From Gordonia neofelifaecis NRRL B-59395 (lineage in GTDB: Bacteria > Actinomycetota > Actinomycetes > Mycobacteriales > Mycobacteriaceae), in NCBI RefSeq assembly GCF_000192435.1, contig NZ_AEUD01000016.1:25046-89045 (forward strand): a stretch of 64,000 bases of DNA, given 5' to 3'. The notes below the pieces were generated by a model. The model had not been told where the DNA came from. It made no database searches and saw only the letters and a program-made list of their open reading frames with translations. Shown here in pieces: positions 37,517 through 45,949 of the stretch; positions within the stretch are counted from its first letter, which is position 1; each line of letters begins with the position of its first letter. Made by a program: the position numbers and the translations under genes.

Positions 37517-38377
37517 ATGCCAATTGATCCCTCAGTAGCCGTGGGTGCCGACCTCGGTGAGGTCACCTTCTCGTGGACTCCGCGCGAGGTCGCCCTCTAC
37601 AACCTCGCCGTCGGCGGCGCGCACGACCCGATGGACACCGTCGGACTGCAGTACATCCACGACTCCGCGCCGAAGGTGCTGCCGTCGTTCGCCACGGTCG
37701 CGGCGACGTTCAACGCCACCGAGGCGCCGAAGGTCGTCTTCCCGGGTGTCGACATCGATCTGTCGAAGGTGGTCCACGGAGCGCAGCAGGTGCGCGTCCA
37801 CCGTCCGCTGCCGGCCAGCGGCACCGCGACCACCCGCACCCGGATCGCCGAGGTCCAGGACAAGGGCTCGGCCGCCGTCATCATCCAGGAGTCGGTGACC
37901 GTCGACGAGAAGGGTGAGCCGCTGTGGACCGCACGTTCGTCGATCTTCGCGAAGGGCGAGGGCGGGTTCGGCGGCGACCGCGGATCGTCGACCAAGGTCG
38001 AGTTGCCCGATCGTGCCGCCGATCACGAGATCCTGGTGCCGACTCAGCCGAATCAGGCCCTTCTGTACCGGCTCTGCGGCGACCGCAACCCTCTCCACAG
38101 CGACCCGGAGTTCGCGGCCGGGGCCGGGTTCCCGCGCCCGATTCTGCATGGACTGTGCACCTACGGCAGCGTGTGCCGCGCCGTCGTCGACGAGATCTTC
38201 GCCGGTGACGTTGCCGCAGTTGCGGATTACGGAGTGAGCTTCGCCGGCGTTGTGTTCCCCGGCGAGACGCTCCGAGTCCGAGCCTGGGAAGATGGCGATC
38301 GACTGCTCGTGGCCACCACGATCGTCGACCGTGACGACGCTCCCGCCCTGGGCAACGTCGTGTTCATCAAATCCTGA
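37517..38377 (+). CDS. chsH3: MaoC-like enoyl-CoA hydratase ChsH3
   Basis: A 286-residue hydratase of the double hot-dog type. The C-terminal half has the hydratase-2 motif LYRLCGDRNPLHSDPEFA with the catalytic Asp/His pair, then FPRPILHGLCTYG. Length equals Rv3538 (ChsH3), which hydrates a CoA thioester of the cholesterol side chain. Directly downstream of kstD and under the same KstR boxes. Confidence 0.9.
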   Translation: MPIDPSVAVGADLGEVTFSWTPREVALYNLAVGGAHDPMDTVGLQYIHDSAPKVLPSFATVAATFNATEAPKVVFPGVDIDLSKVVHGAQQVRVHRPLPASGTATTRTRIAEVQDKGSAAVIIQESVTVDEKGEPLWTARSSIFAKGEGGFGGDRGSSTKVELPDRAADHEILVPTQPNQALLYRLCGDRNPLHSDPEFAAGAGFPRPILHGLCTYGSVCRAVVDEIFAGDVAAVADYGVSFAGVVFPGETLRVRAWEDGDRLLVATTIVDRDDAPALGNVVFIKS

Positions 38378-38391
38378 CTGAAAGGCTCGGC

Positions 38392-38823
38392 ATGACCGCC
38401 ACCCTTCTCCCCCTTCTGGACGCCAATCGCGAAGCCATGGCTTCGGACTTCGCCGACGTCATCGATGCGGAGGTGAAGAAGCAGTCCGGACTCTCCGGCG
38501 CAGCCATCAAGACCGCGTACTCGGCCGCACAGAAGTTCAAGCCGGGCGTGGTCCAGGTGGCGACCAGCAAGATGCTGCCGGACTTCCTGGACGCACTGTC
38601 GCCGTTCTGGGACTCGAAGCCCGCAGGCACCCCGTTCGGTGAGCACCTGGCCGCGAACGGCGACCAGGTCGCCGAGGCACTGCTCGCGGTGACCGACGGT
38701 CAGGCCGACGGCGCACCGGCAGTCCTCGCGAAGGCGTACAAGAGCATTCGCGGCAAGGCGAAGGGCTACGTGATCGACGCGCTCGTCCCGGTGGGCGGCG
38801 TGGTCGAGAAGTACGCCGGATAG
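38392..38823 (+). CDS. Small helical protein downstream of chsH3 (DUF6918-like)
   Basis: A 143-residue soluble, probably all-helical protein: SGLSGAAIKTAYSAAQKFKPG, MLPDFLDALSPFW and KGYVIDALVPVGGVVEKYAG. It resembles a widespread actinobacterial family of unknown function (I believe DUF6918). AAAGG precedes the ATG 14 bases after chsH3, so it is the third gene of the kstD operon. No catalytic residues are evident. Confidence 0.65.
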   Translation: MTATLLPLLDANREAMASDFADVIDAEVKKQSGLSGAAIKTAYSAAQKFKPGVVQVATSKMLPDFLDALSPFWDSKPAGTPFGEHLAANGDQVAEALLAVTDGQADGAPAVLAKAYKSIRGKAKGYVIDALVPVGGVVEKYAG

Positions 38824-38839
38824 GCGACGACGAGATGCG

Positions 38840-38875
38840 AGCGCGGTCTGATCGTGAAGACGATCAGGCCGCGCT
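38840..38875. terminator. Hairpin terminator after the kstD operon
   Basis: Arms 38840-38855 and 38860-38875 pair over 16 positions with one G-T pair and a four-base loop. It also covers the end of the small convergent membrane-peptide gene. Confidence 0.75.
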
Positions 38876-39004
38876 TGCGACTATCAGGAGCAGTACCGTC
38901 AGGATCGCGGCGAGCACCGCGACCATGGCGAGCAGCCGCCAGATGTGGATCCGGCCCTGCCGGAGCTCGGTGACGCGGGACGACGTCAGCTGGTTGGAAG
39001 CCAT
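38864..39004 (-). CDS. 46-residue single-pass membrane protein
   Basis: A short frame with a good ribosome binding site (GGGAGAG) before the ATG at 39004. The product has a polar N-terminus (MASNQLTSSRVTELRQGRIH) and one 23-residue hydrophobic helix (IWRLLAMVAVLAAILTVLLL) ending just before the C-terminus, a tail-anchored layout. Its codon use is like that of neighbouring genes. It is divergent from the MFS transporter and may be associated with it. Confidence 0.55.
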   Translation of the reverse strand: MASNQLTSSRVTELRQGRIHIWRLLAMVAVLAAILTVLLLIVASAA

Positions 39005-39089
39005 GGTGATCAACTCTCCCTCGAGATCGTGATCTGTTGTCCGTGTGATCAATGTGTCACAAGTTACAAATGAAGGCGATGATCTAGAG

Positions 39090-40727
39090 ATGCGTGTCGC
39101 ACTACGAAAAAGCGACGAATCGATGTCCTTCGCGACCGCGTGGCTGATCCTGGTCGCCTGTCTCGCGGTCAGCCTCGTCGTCGCAGCGATGGCCGCACTC
39201 AACACCGCCCTGCCGGACATCGCCCGATCCACCGGTGCCACCACCGGCCAGATGACCTGGATCATCGACGGGTACACGCTGGTACTCGCCGCCCTGCTCC
39301 TCCCCGCCGGCGCGATCGGCGACCGCTTCGGCCGCAAGCCCGTCCTGATGATCGGCCTGGTGATCTTCGGCCTCGGATCGCTGGCGGCGGTCTGGGTCGA
39401 AACACCGACCCAGCTCATCATCACCCGCGTCGTCGCCGGGGTGGGCGCGGCGATGATCATGCCCGCCACCCTCTCGCTGATCACCGCGGGCGTCCCCCGC
39501 GAGAAGCGCGCCGTCGCGATCAGCATCTGGGCCGGCGTGGCCGGCGCCGGTGCGATCATGGGCTTCTTCGTCACCGGAGTGCTCCTCAACTTCTTCCACT
39601 GGCACGCCGTCTTCATCACCTTCGCCGTCTCGTCGGTCGCCACGATCGCGCTGACCTTCACCATCGGCAGTTCGAAGGACGAGAGCCCCGGCGCGTTCGA
39701 CTGCATCGGGTCACTGACATCGATCACCGCGATCGCCGGCGTCGTCTACGGCCTGCTCGAGGCTCCACATCGAGGCTGGACCGATCCGCTGATCCTGGTC
39801 TGCCTGATCGGCGGTGTCGCGATGATCGCCGCGTTCATCGTCATCGAGAAGCGACGGACCTCACCGCTACTCGACGTGAATCTGTTTCGGAACCGCGCGT
39901 TCGCGGCGGGTTCGCTGTCCGTCGCCCTGCAGTTCCTGGCGTCGTTCGGCGTCTTCTACCTGCTCCTCCTGCAATTGCAGCTCGTCTTCGGATACTCGGC
40001 GCTGAAGTCCGCCGTCGCGCTGTTCCCGATGGTGATCGGCGTCGGCGTGTTCGCGATGATCGGCAACTGGGTGGCCGTCCGCTTCGACTCGCTCCGCTTC
40101 GTCCTCGCCGCGGGCATCGCCATCGCGGCCGCAGGCGTCCTGGCGCTCGGAATCTTCGAGGCCGACGTGTACTGGAAGCTCGGCACCATGCTCGGCGTGT
40201 GCGCGGTCGGCATCGGTCTCGCGACGGCACCGTCGACCACCGCGATCATGTCCAACACGCCGCTGGAGAACCAGGGCGTCGGATCGGCGGTCAACGACAC
40301 CGCCCGCGAACTCGGTGCCGCCATCGGCATCGCGCTCGCCGGAAGCATCCTGGCCGCCGGTTACGAGAAGCGCATCGCGGAGACGGCGCAGGCCACTCAC
40401 GATCAGCTCGCAGCGTTCGACCCCGCCGCCGCGGATCAAGCCGCCGAGGGCGTCCGCGGATCGCTCGCGGGCGCCGTCGAAGTGGTGAATCACCTTCCGC
40501 CGCAGGCATCCTCGCTCGCCGCACAGATCACCGACGGCGCACACGCCGCCTTCCTCCCGCCGCTGCAGTCCGCGTGCCTGGTCCTCGGCTCCATCCTCAT
40601 GGCCGGTGCGGTGTTCCTCGGCTGGTTCGCACCGCGCGCGGTGGTCGGACCCGAGCCCGAGCCGGAGCCGGAGCTGGTCGACTCCGGCAGCCGGGCGTAT
40701 CCGCGTAACTCGACCGAAGAGGCGTAG
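39090..40727 (+). CDS. DHA2-type MFS drug transporter (14 membrane segments)
   Basis: A 545-residue transporter of the EmrB/QacA family: GDRFGRKPVLMIGL (motif A), LNTALPDIARSTGA in segment 1, and RVVAGVGAAMIMPATLSLI. Proton-driven efflux of lipophilic compounds is the family role. Start is placed at ATG 39090; an in-frame GTG at 39045 would add 15 residues. The C-terminal tail is rich in Glu-Pro. A role in exporting steroids or other toxic lipids is possible from context but unsupported. Confidence 0.88.
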   Translation: MRVALRKSDESMSFATAWLILVACLAVSLVVAAMAALNTALPDIARSTGATTGQMTWIIDGYTLVLAALLLPAGAIGDRFGRKPVLMIGLVIFGLGSLAAVWVETPTQLIITRVVAGVGAAMIMPATLSLITAGVPREKRAVAISIWAGVAGAGAIMGFFVTGVLLNFFHWHAVFITFAVSSVATIALTFTIGSSKDESPGAFDCIGSLTSITAIAGVVYGLLEAPHRGWTDPLILVCLIGGVAMIAAFIVIEKRRTSPLLDVNLFRNRAFAAGSLSVALQFLASFGVFYLLLLQLQLVFGYSALKSAVALFPMVIGVGVFAMIGNWVAVRFDSLRFVLAAGIAIAAAGVLALGIFEADVYWKLGTMLGVCAVGIGLATAPSTTAIMSNTPLENQGVGSAVNDTARELGAAIGIALAGSILAAGYEKRIAETAQATHDQLAAFDPAAADQAAEGVRGSLAGAVEVVNHLPPQASSLAAQITDGAHAAFLPPLQSACLVLGSILMAGAVFLGWFAPRAVVGPEPEPEPELVDSGSRAYPRNSTEEA

Positions 40728-40800
40728 TCCCGGACGAAGCGTTCCTCGCCGAACTACGCGGATTCGTCCGCCAGGAGCGCGAAGGCGGGACAATGAGGAA

Positions 40801-41658
40801 ATGCGCAACCCGTTCACCCGCCGTCAGCCGTCGCCGATCGCCGGAACGACGATCGCTGTCACCGGCGCTGCACGCGGCATCGGCCTGGCCATCGCCACCG
40901 AGTTGTCGTCGCGCGGAGCGCGGGTCGCGATCGGCGACCTGGACGCCGATGCCGCCGAGTCCGCCGCGGCGAGGCTGGAAGGCGCTCGCGGCTATCCGCT
41001 CGACGTGACCGACGACGAATCGTTCACCGCGTTCCTCGACGCCACGGCCACCGACCTCGGCCCGATCGACGTGCTCGTCAACAATGCCGGCGTGATGTGG
41101 GTCGGTCCGTTCGACGCCGAGCCCGCGGCGGCGGCCGAGCGGATGGTCGCGGTGAATCTGCTCGGCGTGATCCGCGGCGTTCGCCTCGCGGCTCCCGCCA
41201 TGCGGTCTCGCGGGCGCGGCCAGATCGTGACGGTGGCTTCGGCCGCGTCGCGTCTGGCGCCACCCGGCGAATCGACGTACGCCGCCACGAAGCACGGGGC
41301 GCTCGGCTACCTCACCGGTGTGCGCGAGGAACTGCGCGGCACCGGCGTCGCGGTGACGGCGGTGCTGCCGACCGTGGTCGACACCGAACTCGCGGCGGGC
41401 ACCGCATCCGGTTCGGTGAAGCTCCTGCAGCCGGGCGACGTCGCCGCAGCGGTGGTCTCCGGCATTCAGACGCGGCGGTTCCAGGTCTGGGTCCCGGGAC
41501 GCGTCGGCGCCCTGGTGGCACTGTCGGCAGTCCTGCCCCAGTCAGTGCGCGACCGTGCTCTGCGCTTCGCGGTGCCGAACCAGGTCGCCGCCGTGGCGGG
41601 GTCCACCGCGCGCACCGCCTACGAACAGTCCCTCACCGAGCGCCGTGACGATCGGTGA
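40801..41658 (+). CDS. Short-chain dehydrogenase/reductase
   Basis: A 285-residue classical SDR: TGAARGIG nucleotide loop, NNAG, Ser in TVASAAS, and YAATKHG as the YxxxK active site. The C-terminal extension (GRVGALVALSAVLPQSVRDRAL) is typical of mycobacterial SDRs of unknown substrate. ATG at 40801 follows GAGGAA. No link to the steroid operons is visible. Confidence 0.85.
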   Translation: MRNPFTRRQPSPIAGTTIAVTGAARGIGLAIATELSSRGARVAIGDLDADAAESAAARLEGARGYPLDVTDDESFTAFLDATATDLGPIDVLVNNAGVMWVGPFDAEPAAAAERMVAVNLLGVIRGVRLAAPAMRSRGRGQIVTVASAASRLAPPGESTYAATKHGALGYLTGVREELRGTGVAVTAVLPTVVDTELAAGTASGSVKLLQPGDVAAAVVSGIQTRRFQVWVPGRVGALVALSAVLPQSVRDRALRFAVPNQVAAVAGSTARTAYEQSLTERRDDR

Positions 41659-41776
41659 GAAGCGCACGCCCATCGCCCGAATCCGTCGGCACCTGCGGGT
41701 AACCTGATTACGGACTCGAGAGAGTCGAGAACAGCGTGATCACAGCTTCGGGACACCGAGCCGTCAGGGGGCACAG

Positions 41777-42367
41777 ATGAAGTGCGGCTCGACGATCACC
41801 TCGGCAGCAATCGCCCTCGTCCTCGCAGTCTCCGTCGCCGCCTGCGGATCCGATCATCCGTCATCGCCGAGCCGCAACGCCTCGGCCGGTTTCTCGGCCA
41901 TCACTCCCTCGCCCGCCGGGACGTCGACGGTGGTCATCACGTCGGTGCCGCTCACTACGGGGCAGCCGCCGAACGCGAACGAGGTGAACCCCGACGACTA
42001 TGCCGTAGCAGGCAGCCCCGGCCGGTTCCGCTGGAGCTACGCGTCGAATCCGTTGCGCGAGTGCACTCTTGAGCCGGCGGCATCGGGACTGCCGCAGCGC
42101 GTCACCTGCAGTGCCCCCTATCCCGCGGATGCGCCGATCATCCGCGCCGACACCTTCGAGGGACCGCCGAACGCGGTCGTGCTGACCGACGAGGGCACCG
42201 AGCCGACCATCCTCGAAGGCACTCCGACCGCGGCCGAGCCACTGCCGTCCGACAGCCGGATCACCGTCGGCGACCTGTCCTGCACGGTGCCCCACACCGA
42301 CTCGATCTCCTGCCGATCACCCGGCGCGTGGTTCACCGTGGAGAACGGCATCCTCACGACGGCGTGA
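41777..42367 (+). CDS. Lipoprotein of unknown function
   Basis: A 196-residue protein with a lipoprotein signal: KCGSTITSAAIALVLAV and lipobox SVAACGS, giving a lipidated cysteine near residue 23. A Ser/Pro/Thr-rich linker follows and then a small domain with paired cysteines (RECTLE, VTCSAP, LSCTVP, ISCRSP) that may form two disulfides. No family recognised. Confidence 0.75.
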   Translation: MKCGSTITSAAIALVLAVSVAACGSDHPSSPSRNASAGFSAITPSPAGTSTVVITSVPLTTGQPPNANEVNPDDYAVAGSPGRFRWSYASNPLRECTLEPAASGLPQRVTCSAPYPADAPIIRADTFEGPPNAVVLTDEGTEPTILEGTPTAAEPLPSDSRITVGDLSCTVPHTDSISCRSPGAWFTVENGILTTA

Positions 42368-42374
42368 GAGTCGG

Positions 42375-42758
42375 TCAGGCCCGCCGCTCGGCATACACGG
42401 CCTCGTAGCGAACCTTCTCCCGATCCGCGCGAATCTGCTGGCGCTGAGTCAGCGGCGAGTGCCCGAGGTCGTGCTTGCGCAGTCGCAGCACGCGGTTCTG
42501 GTCCATGTAGGCGGCCGAGAAGATCAGCGCCAGCAACACTGCGAGCAGCACCATCAGACCGCGGATCCAGACCTCACCGTCGAACGCGAAGAACATGACC
42601 AGATACAGCGGCGTGAAGCAGAACTGCGCGCGGAACAGGTGACGAAGCGTCGCGGTTCGTCCGGTGAGGTCGTTGCGGACCCATTCGCGCTTGTCTGCGG
42701 GCAGCGTTCCGCCGTAGGCGTAGACAACCCACTGGACCGGATTCGGACGACCGCTCAT
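42375..42758 (-). CDS. DUF5313-family membrane protein
   Basis: A 127-residue protein: RPNPVQWVVYAYGGTLPADKREWV at the N-terminus, two membrane helices in the middle, and a basic tail (LRLRKHDLG, QQIRADREKVRYEAVYAER). This is the DUF5313 pattern of mycobacteria and relatives; function unknown. GGAGG lies eight bases before the ATG at 42758. It is divergent from a MarR regulator with repeated operator-like sequences between, so it may be the regulator's target. Confidence 0.78.
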   Translation of the reverse strand: MSGRPNPVQWVVYAYGGTLPADKREWVRNDLTGRTATLRHLFRAQFCFTPLYLVMFFAFDGEVWIRGLMVLLAVLLALIFSAAYMDQNRVLRLRKHDLGHSPLTQRQQIRADREKVRYEAVYAERRA

Positions 42759-42777
42759 TTCCACTACCTCCGTATAG

Positions 42778-42831
42778 ATCGTGCGCTATTCACTATTGCA
42801 CGATGCAATTGCCGTTTCAATAGTGCACGAT
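42778..42831. promoter_or_regulatory. Repeated operator-like motif between DUF5313 and the MarR gene
   Basis: A 13-base motif occurs three times: as AATAGCGCACGAT on the minus strand (42778-42790), as CTATTGCACGAT (42793-42804) and as AATAGTGCACGAT (42819-42831). A dyad ATTGC-ACGAT-GCAAT (42795-42809) overlaps the middle copy. MarR/OhrR dimers bind such dyads beside their own genes. Confidence 0.6.
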
Positions 42832-42854
42832 CTACTTCGCCGTAGACTCGAGAC

Positions 42855-43328
42855 ATGACCGAGATCCCCGGGAACCCACTGCTGCTCGAACGTCAGGTCT
42901 GCTTCGCGCTCGCCCTGGCGAATCGTTCGGTACTCCGCGTGTACCGGCGCCTCCTCGAACCGCTCGGCCTGACCCATCCCCAGTACCTGGTGATGCTGGC
43001 TCTCTGGCAGCACGCGCCACTACCGGTCAAGGACATCGGCGGCTTACTGCAACTCGACTCCGCAACCCTGTCGCCCATGCTCAAACGACTGGAGTCCGAC
43101 GGGGTCATCGAGCGACGGCGCAGCGACGACGACGAACGCAGCGTCGAGATCCACCTGACGCAGACCGGGACGGCCCTGCGAGAGCAGGCGCTCGCCATTC
43201 CGCCGCAGGTGGTCGACGCACTCGGGGGCGACCTCGCACTGCTCGAAGAGCTTCACACGGTCCTGACGAAGGTGAACGCGGCCGCGGTCGCCGCGGAGAC
43301 ACCGGGCTCGCGCGACGCCGGCCGGTAG
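42855..43328 (+). CDS. MarR-family regulator, OhrR-like
   Basis: A 157-residue winged-helix regulator. The N-terminus LLLERQVCFALALANRS places Cys16 exactly like the peroxide-reactive cysteine of OhrR, and DSATLSPMLKRLESDGVIERRR is the recognition helix and wing. Organic-peroxide sensing is therefore likely. The usual partner, an ohr peroxidase gene, is not adjacent; instead a DUF5313 gene is divergent. Confidence 0.85.
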   Translation: MTEIPGNPLLLERQVCFALALANRSVLRVYRRLLEPLGLTHPQYLVMLALWQHAPLPVKDIGGLLQLDSATLSPMLKRLESDGVIERRRSDDDERSVEIHLTQTGTALREQALAIPPQVVDALGGDLALLEELHTVLTKVNAAAVAAETPGSRDAGR

Positions 43329-43346
43329 TCGCCTCAGGCAACCGCT

Positions 43347-43379
43347 CCGCCGTCTACGACAGGCAGTTGTAGACGGCGG
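43347..43379. terminator. Hairpin at the end of the beta-lactamase-fold gene
   Basis: CCGCCGTCTAC (43347-43357) and GTAGACGGCGG (43369-43379) form a perfect 11-bp stem that includes the stop codon of the minus-strand gene. It lies 18 bp after the convergent MarR stop. Confidence 0.6.
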
Positions 43380-44499
43380 CCAGGTATTCGTTCGGATTCG
43401 GGGCCCCGACCAGCTTGGCCGACATCTTGTTCATCACGTAGGCCACCGTGAGATCGCGGTCGACGTCCGACACGACGACCGAGCCGCCGAAACCGGTCCA
43501 CCAGCAGACGCGCCCCTCGGGCACCCCGGGCATGGCCGGACCGGGCAGACCCCACCCGAGGCCGAAGCGCACGGGTACCCCGAGGACCCGGTCGACGCCG
43601 TCGGACTGGACCTCGAAGATCCGATCGACGGTCTCCGCCGACAGGAACCGTCTAGCCCCGGCGACACCGCCGCCGGACACGATCGACTGCACCAGCGCCA
43701 CCGACCTCGCATTGCCCTGGCCGTTGGCCGCGCCCAGCTCCGCGGCGAGGAAGCCGGCGTCGGTCGTGATCGACGGCGGGAACGCCGGGTTCAGCAGGGT
43801 GCGCAGCAGCAGGCTGTCGGCGGGCAGCGACGCGTAGTCGAAGGTCGACGTCGGCGCGATCATCGACGCGAACCGCACCGGATCCTCGTCGACCACGCCG
43901 ATCCGGTAGTCCGCCCCGAGCGGACGCGCGATCTCCGCGGCGAAGAACTCTCCCAGCGTGGTCCCGGTGACCCGCCGCACGAGCTCGCCGAGCAGGGTGC
44001 CGAAGGTGATCGCGTGATACCCCGAGCCGTCGCCCGGCGTCCACCACGGCTCCTGCGCGGCGAGCAGCGCCGCGGCTGCCTCCTGGTCGTAGACGTCGTC
44101 GATGGACACCTTCTCATCCCACCCCGACAGACCACTGGTGTGTCCGAGCAGGTGCCGGACAAGGACGCCGCCCTTGCCGCCCGCGGCGAACTCCGGCCAG
44201 TACCGCCCGACCGGCGCGTCCGGGTCGACGAGGCCGCGATCGATCAGCACGAGCACGGCGAGCGCTGTCATCGTCTTCGTGAGCGAGTAGGTGTTGGCCA
44301 GGGTGTCCCGTTCCCATGACCGCCCCGACTCGACGTCCGCGACGCCGCCCCAGAGGTCGACGACCACCTCGCCGCCGGACATCACGCACAGCGAGGCACC
44401 GGCCTCGTCACCCGCCTCGAGTTTGGCCGCGAAGAGATCGCGCACCGGATCGAAAGCGGCCGTGCAAGTTCCGTCGACGCTCGCCCGGCTGACGGTCAC
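43354..44499 (-). CDS. Serine beta-lactamase-fold esterase (EstB/class C-like)
   Basis: A 381-residue protein with the SxxK nucleophile motif in NTYSLTKTMTAL, the Tyr in SGYHAITFG and VCWWTGFGGS near the C-terminus in the place of KTG. These are features of the beta-lactamase-related esterase family. No signal peptide, so cytosolic. GTG at 44499 overlaps the stop of the upstream monooxygenase (GTGA), so the pair probably acts on one compound: Baeyer-Villiger oxidation to an ester, then hydrolysis. Confidence 0.82.
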   Translation of the reverse strand: MTVSRASVDGTCTAAFDPVRDLFAAKLEAGDEAGASLCVMSGGEVVVDLWGGVADVESGRSWERDTLANTYSLTKTMTALAVLVLIDRGLVDPDAPVGRYWPEFAAGGKGGVLVRHLLGHTSGLSGWDEKVSIDDVYDQEAAAALLAAQEPWWTPGDGSGYHAITFGTLLGELVRRVTGTTLGEFFAAEIARPLGADYRIGVVDEDPVRFASMIAPTSTFDYASLPADSLLLRTLLNPAFPPSITTDAGFLAAELGAANGQGNARSVALVQSIVSGGGVAGARRFLSAETVDRIFEVQSDGVDRVLGVPVRFGLGWGLPGPAMPGVPEGRVCWWTGFGGSVVVSDVDRDLTVAYVMNKMSAKLVGAPNPNEYLAAVYNCLS

Positions 44500-45824
44500 T
44501 TGGCACCGACCGGCTGCTTGACGCGCTCGCGGCCGGCCTCGATCTCGGCGAGGAGATCGAGCTTGTAGCGGGCGAAGTCGACCTGGATGGTGTGCCGCGG
44601 CGCGCTGTAGTACTGGCCGAGATGTTTGCGCTCGTCCTCCGCGATGGCCTTGCGCATCTCCCGCGGCGACGGGAGGGCGTAGTCGCCCTGCAGATGGTCG
44701 ACGATGAGCTTGCTCTGCTGCTCGGCCAGGTTCACGATCGTCGGGGACGACTGCGCGAGCCCCGCGTAGTACAGATCGTCGACGTCGGGATGGACGATGC
44801 GCTTGAACAGCGGATAGCGGTGCTCGGAGTCCGGGAGCAGCGACGGGTCGTCGAAGAACGGGAAGGCCATCCGGTAGCCGGTGGCCATGACGATCACGTC
44901 GACCTCTATCCGGCTGCCGTCGGTCATGATCACCCCGTCGCCGTCGAGGCGCTGCACCGCGGGCACGCACGTCAGATCGCCCGACCCCGACTTCGCGAGG
45001 AAGTCGATGCTGACCGACGGATGCGCCGACAGCGGCTCGTGGTCCGGCTTCGGCAGACCGTAGTCCTCCATGTTGCCGAGCGACTTCTTGATCGACCGCC
45101 GTGCGATCGCCAGCCCCAGCTTCTTCGGCATCCACGGCGGCATCATCATCTTGTCGGCGGGCTTGCCTCCACGGTACTTCGACAGCACCCAGACGCCGCG
45201 GCGCGCGGATACCCAGACGTGGTCGGCGACTGTTCGATTCGACAGTTCCGAGGCGATGTCGAGCGCCGAGTTGCCCATGCCGATCACCAGCACCCGCTTG
45301 CCGTGCATGTCGACCGGTTCGAACGGACTCCGGTAGTTGTGGCTGTGGATGATCTCACCGTCGAAGGTTCCCGGATACTCGGGCATGAACGGATTCCAGT
45401 GGTGCCCGTTCGCGACGACCAGCGCCTCGTACTCGCGGGTGTCACCCGTGCTCAGCGTCAGGCGCCATCCGCCGCCCGGCTTGCGCTCGGCCTTCTCGAC
45501 CGCGGTGTTGAACGAGATCGAATCGCGCAGGTCGAATGCGTCGACGTAGTCGCGGAAGTACTGGTGCATCAGCGAGTGGTGCGGAAAGTGCGGCCAGTCG
45601 CTCGGCGCCGGGAAGTCGTCGAACTCCAGGCGCGTGGTGGAGGTGTCGATGTGCAGCGACTGGTAGCACGACGACATCCCGTTCGGGTTGTCGTAGTACC
45701 AATTGCCGCCGACGTCGTCCGACATCTCGAAGCAGTCGTAGTCGATCCCGTTGTCCTTCAAGCGCTTCGCGGTGGTGAAGCCCGAGCATCCCGCACCGAT
45801 GATGGCGACCCGCTTATCGGCCAT
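44496..45824 (-). CDS. Flavin-containing monooxygenase
   Basis: A 442-residue class B flavoprotein monooxygenase: FAD motif IIGAGCSGFTTAKRL (about 8-22), NADPH motif VIGMGNSALDIA, and the FMO-type sequence GEIIHSHNYRSP. It may oxygenate a nitrogen/sulfur atom or a ketone. AGGAGA lies before the ATG at 45824. It is divergent from a TetR regulator and coupled to an esterase, which fits catabolism of a carbonyl compound. No KstR box is present. Confidence 0.88.
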   Translation of the reverse strand: MADKRVAIIGAGCSGFTTAKRLKDNGIDYDCFEMSDDVGGNWYYDNPNGMSSCYQSLHIDTSTTRLEFDDFPAPSDWPHFPHHSLMHQYFRDYVDAFDLRDSISFNTAVEKAERKPGGGWRLTLSTGDTREYEALVVANGHHWNPFMPEYPGTFDGEIIHSHNYRSPFEPVDMHGKRVLVIGMGNSALDIASELSNRTVADHVWVSARRGVWVLSKYRGGKPADKMMMPPWMPKKLGLAIARRSIKKSLGNMEDYGLPKPDHEPLSAHPSVSIDFLAKSGSGDLTCVPAVQRLDGDGVIMTDGSRIEVDVIVMATGYRMAFPFFDDPSLLPDSEHRYPLFKRIVHPDVDDLYYAGLAQSSPTIVNLAEQQSKLIVDHLQGDYALPSPREMRKAIAEDERKHLGQYYSAPRHTIQVDFARYKLDLLAEIEAGRERVKQPVGAK

Positions 45825-45903
45825 GAGACGTCTCCTCTCAACTCGTGACCGAACCCTGTGTCGGCCATCACACGATGACCACGATAGGCACTCCACTGAC
45901 GCC

Positions 45904-45933
45904 TGTCTAGTGAATGATCATCTTGTCTATTGA
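45904..45933. promoter_or_regulatory. Direct repeats and palindrome between the monooxygenase and TetR genes
   Basis: TGTCTAGTGA (45904-45913) recurs as TGTCTATTGA (45924-45933), 20 bp apart, with the palindrome ATGATCAT (45914-45921) between. The spacing of two helical turns suits two TetR dimers or a -35/-10 region; which of these applies is not settled by the sequence. Confidence 0.4.
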
Positions 45934-45949
45934 GTGACGGGCGCGCATC

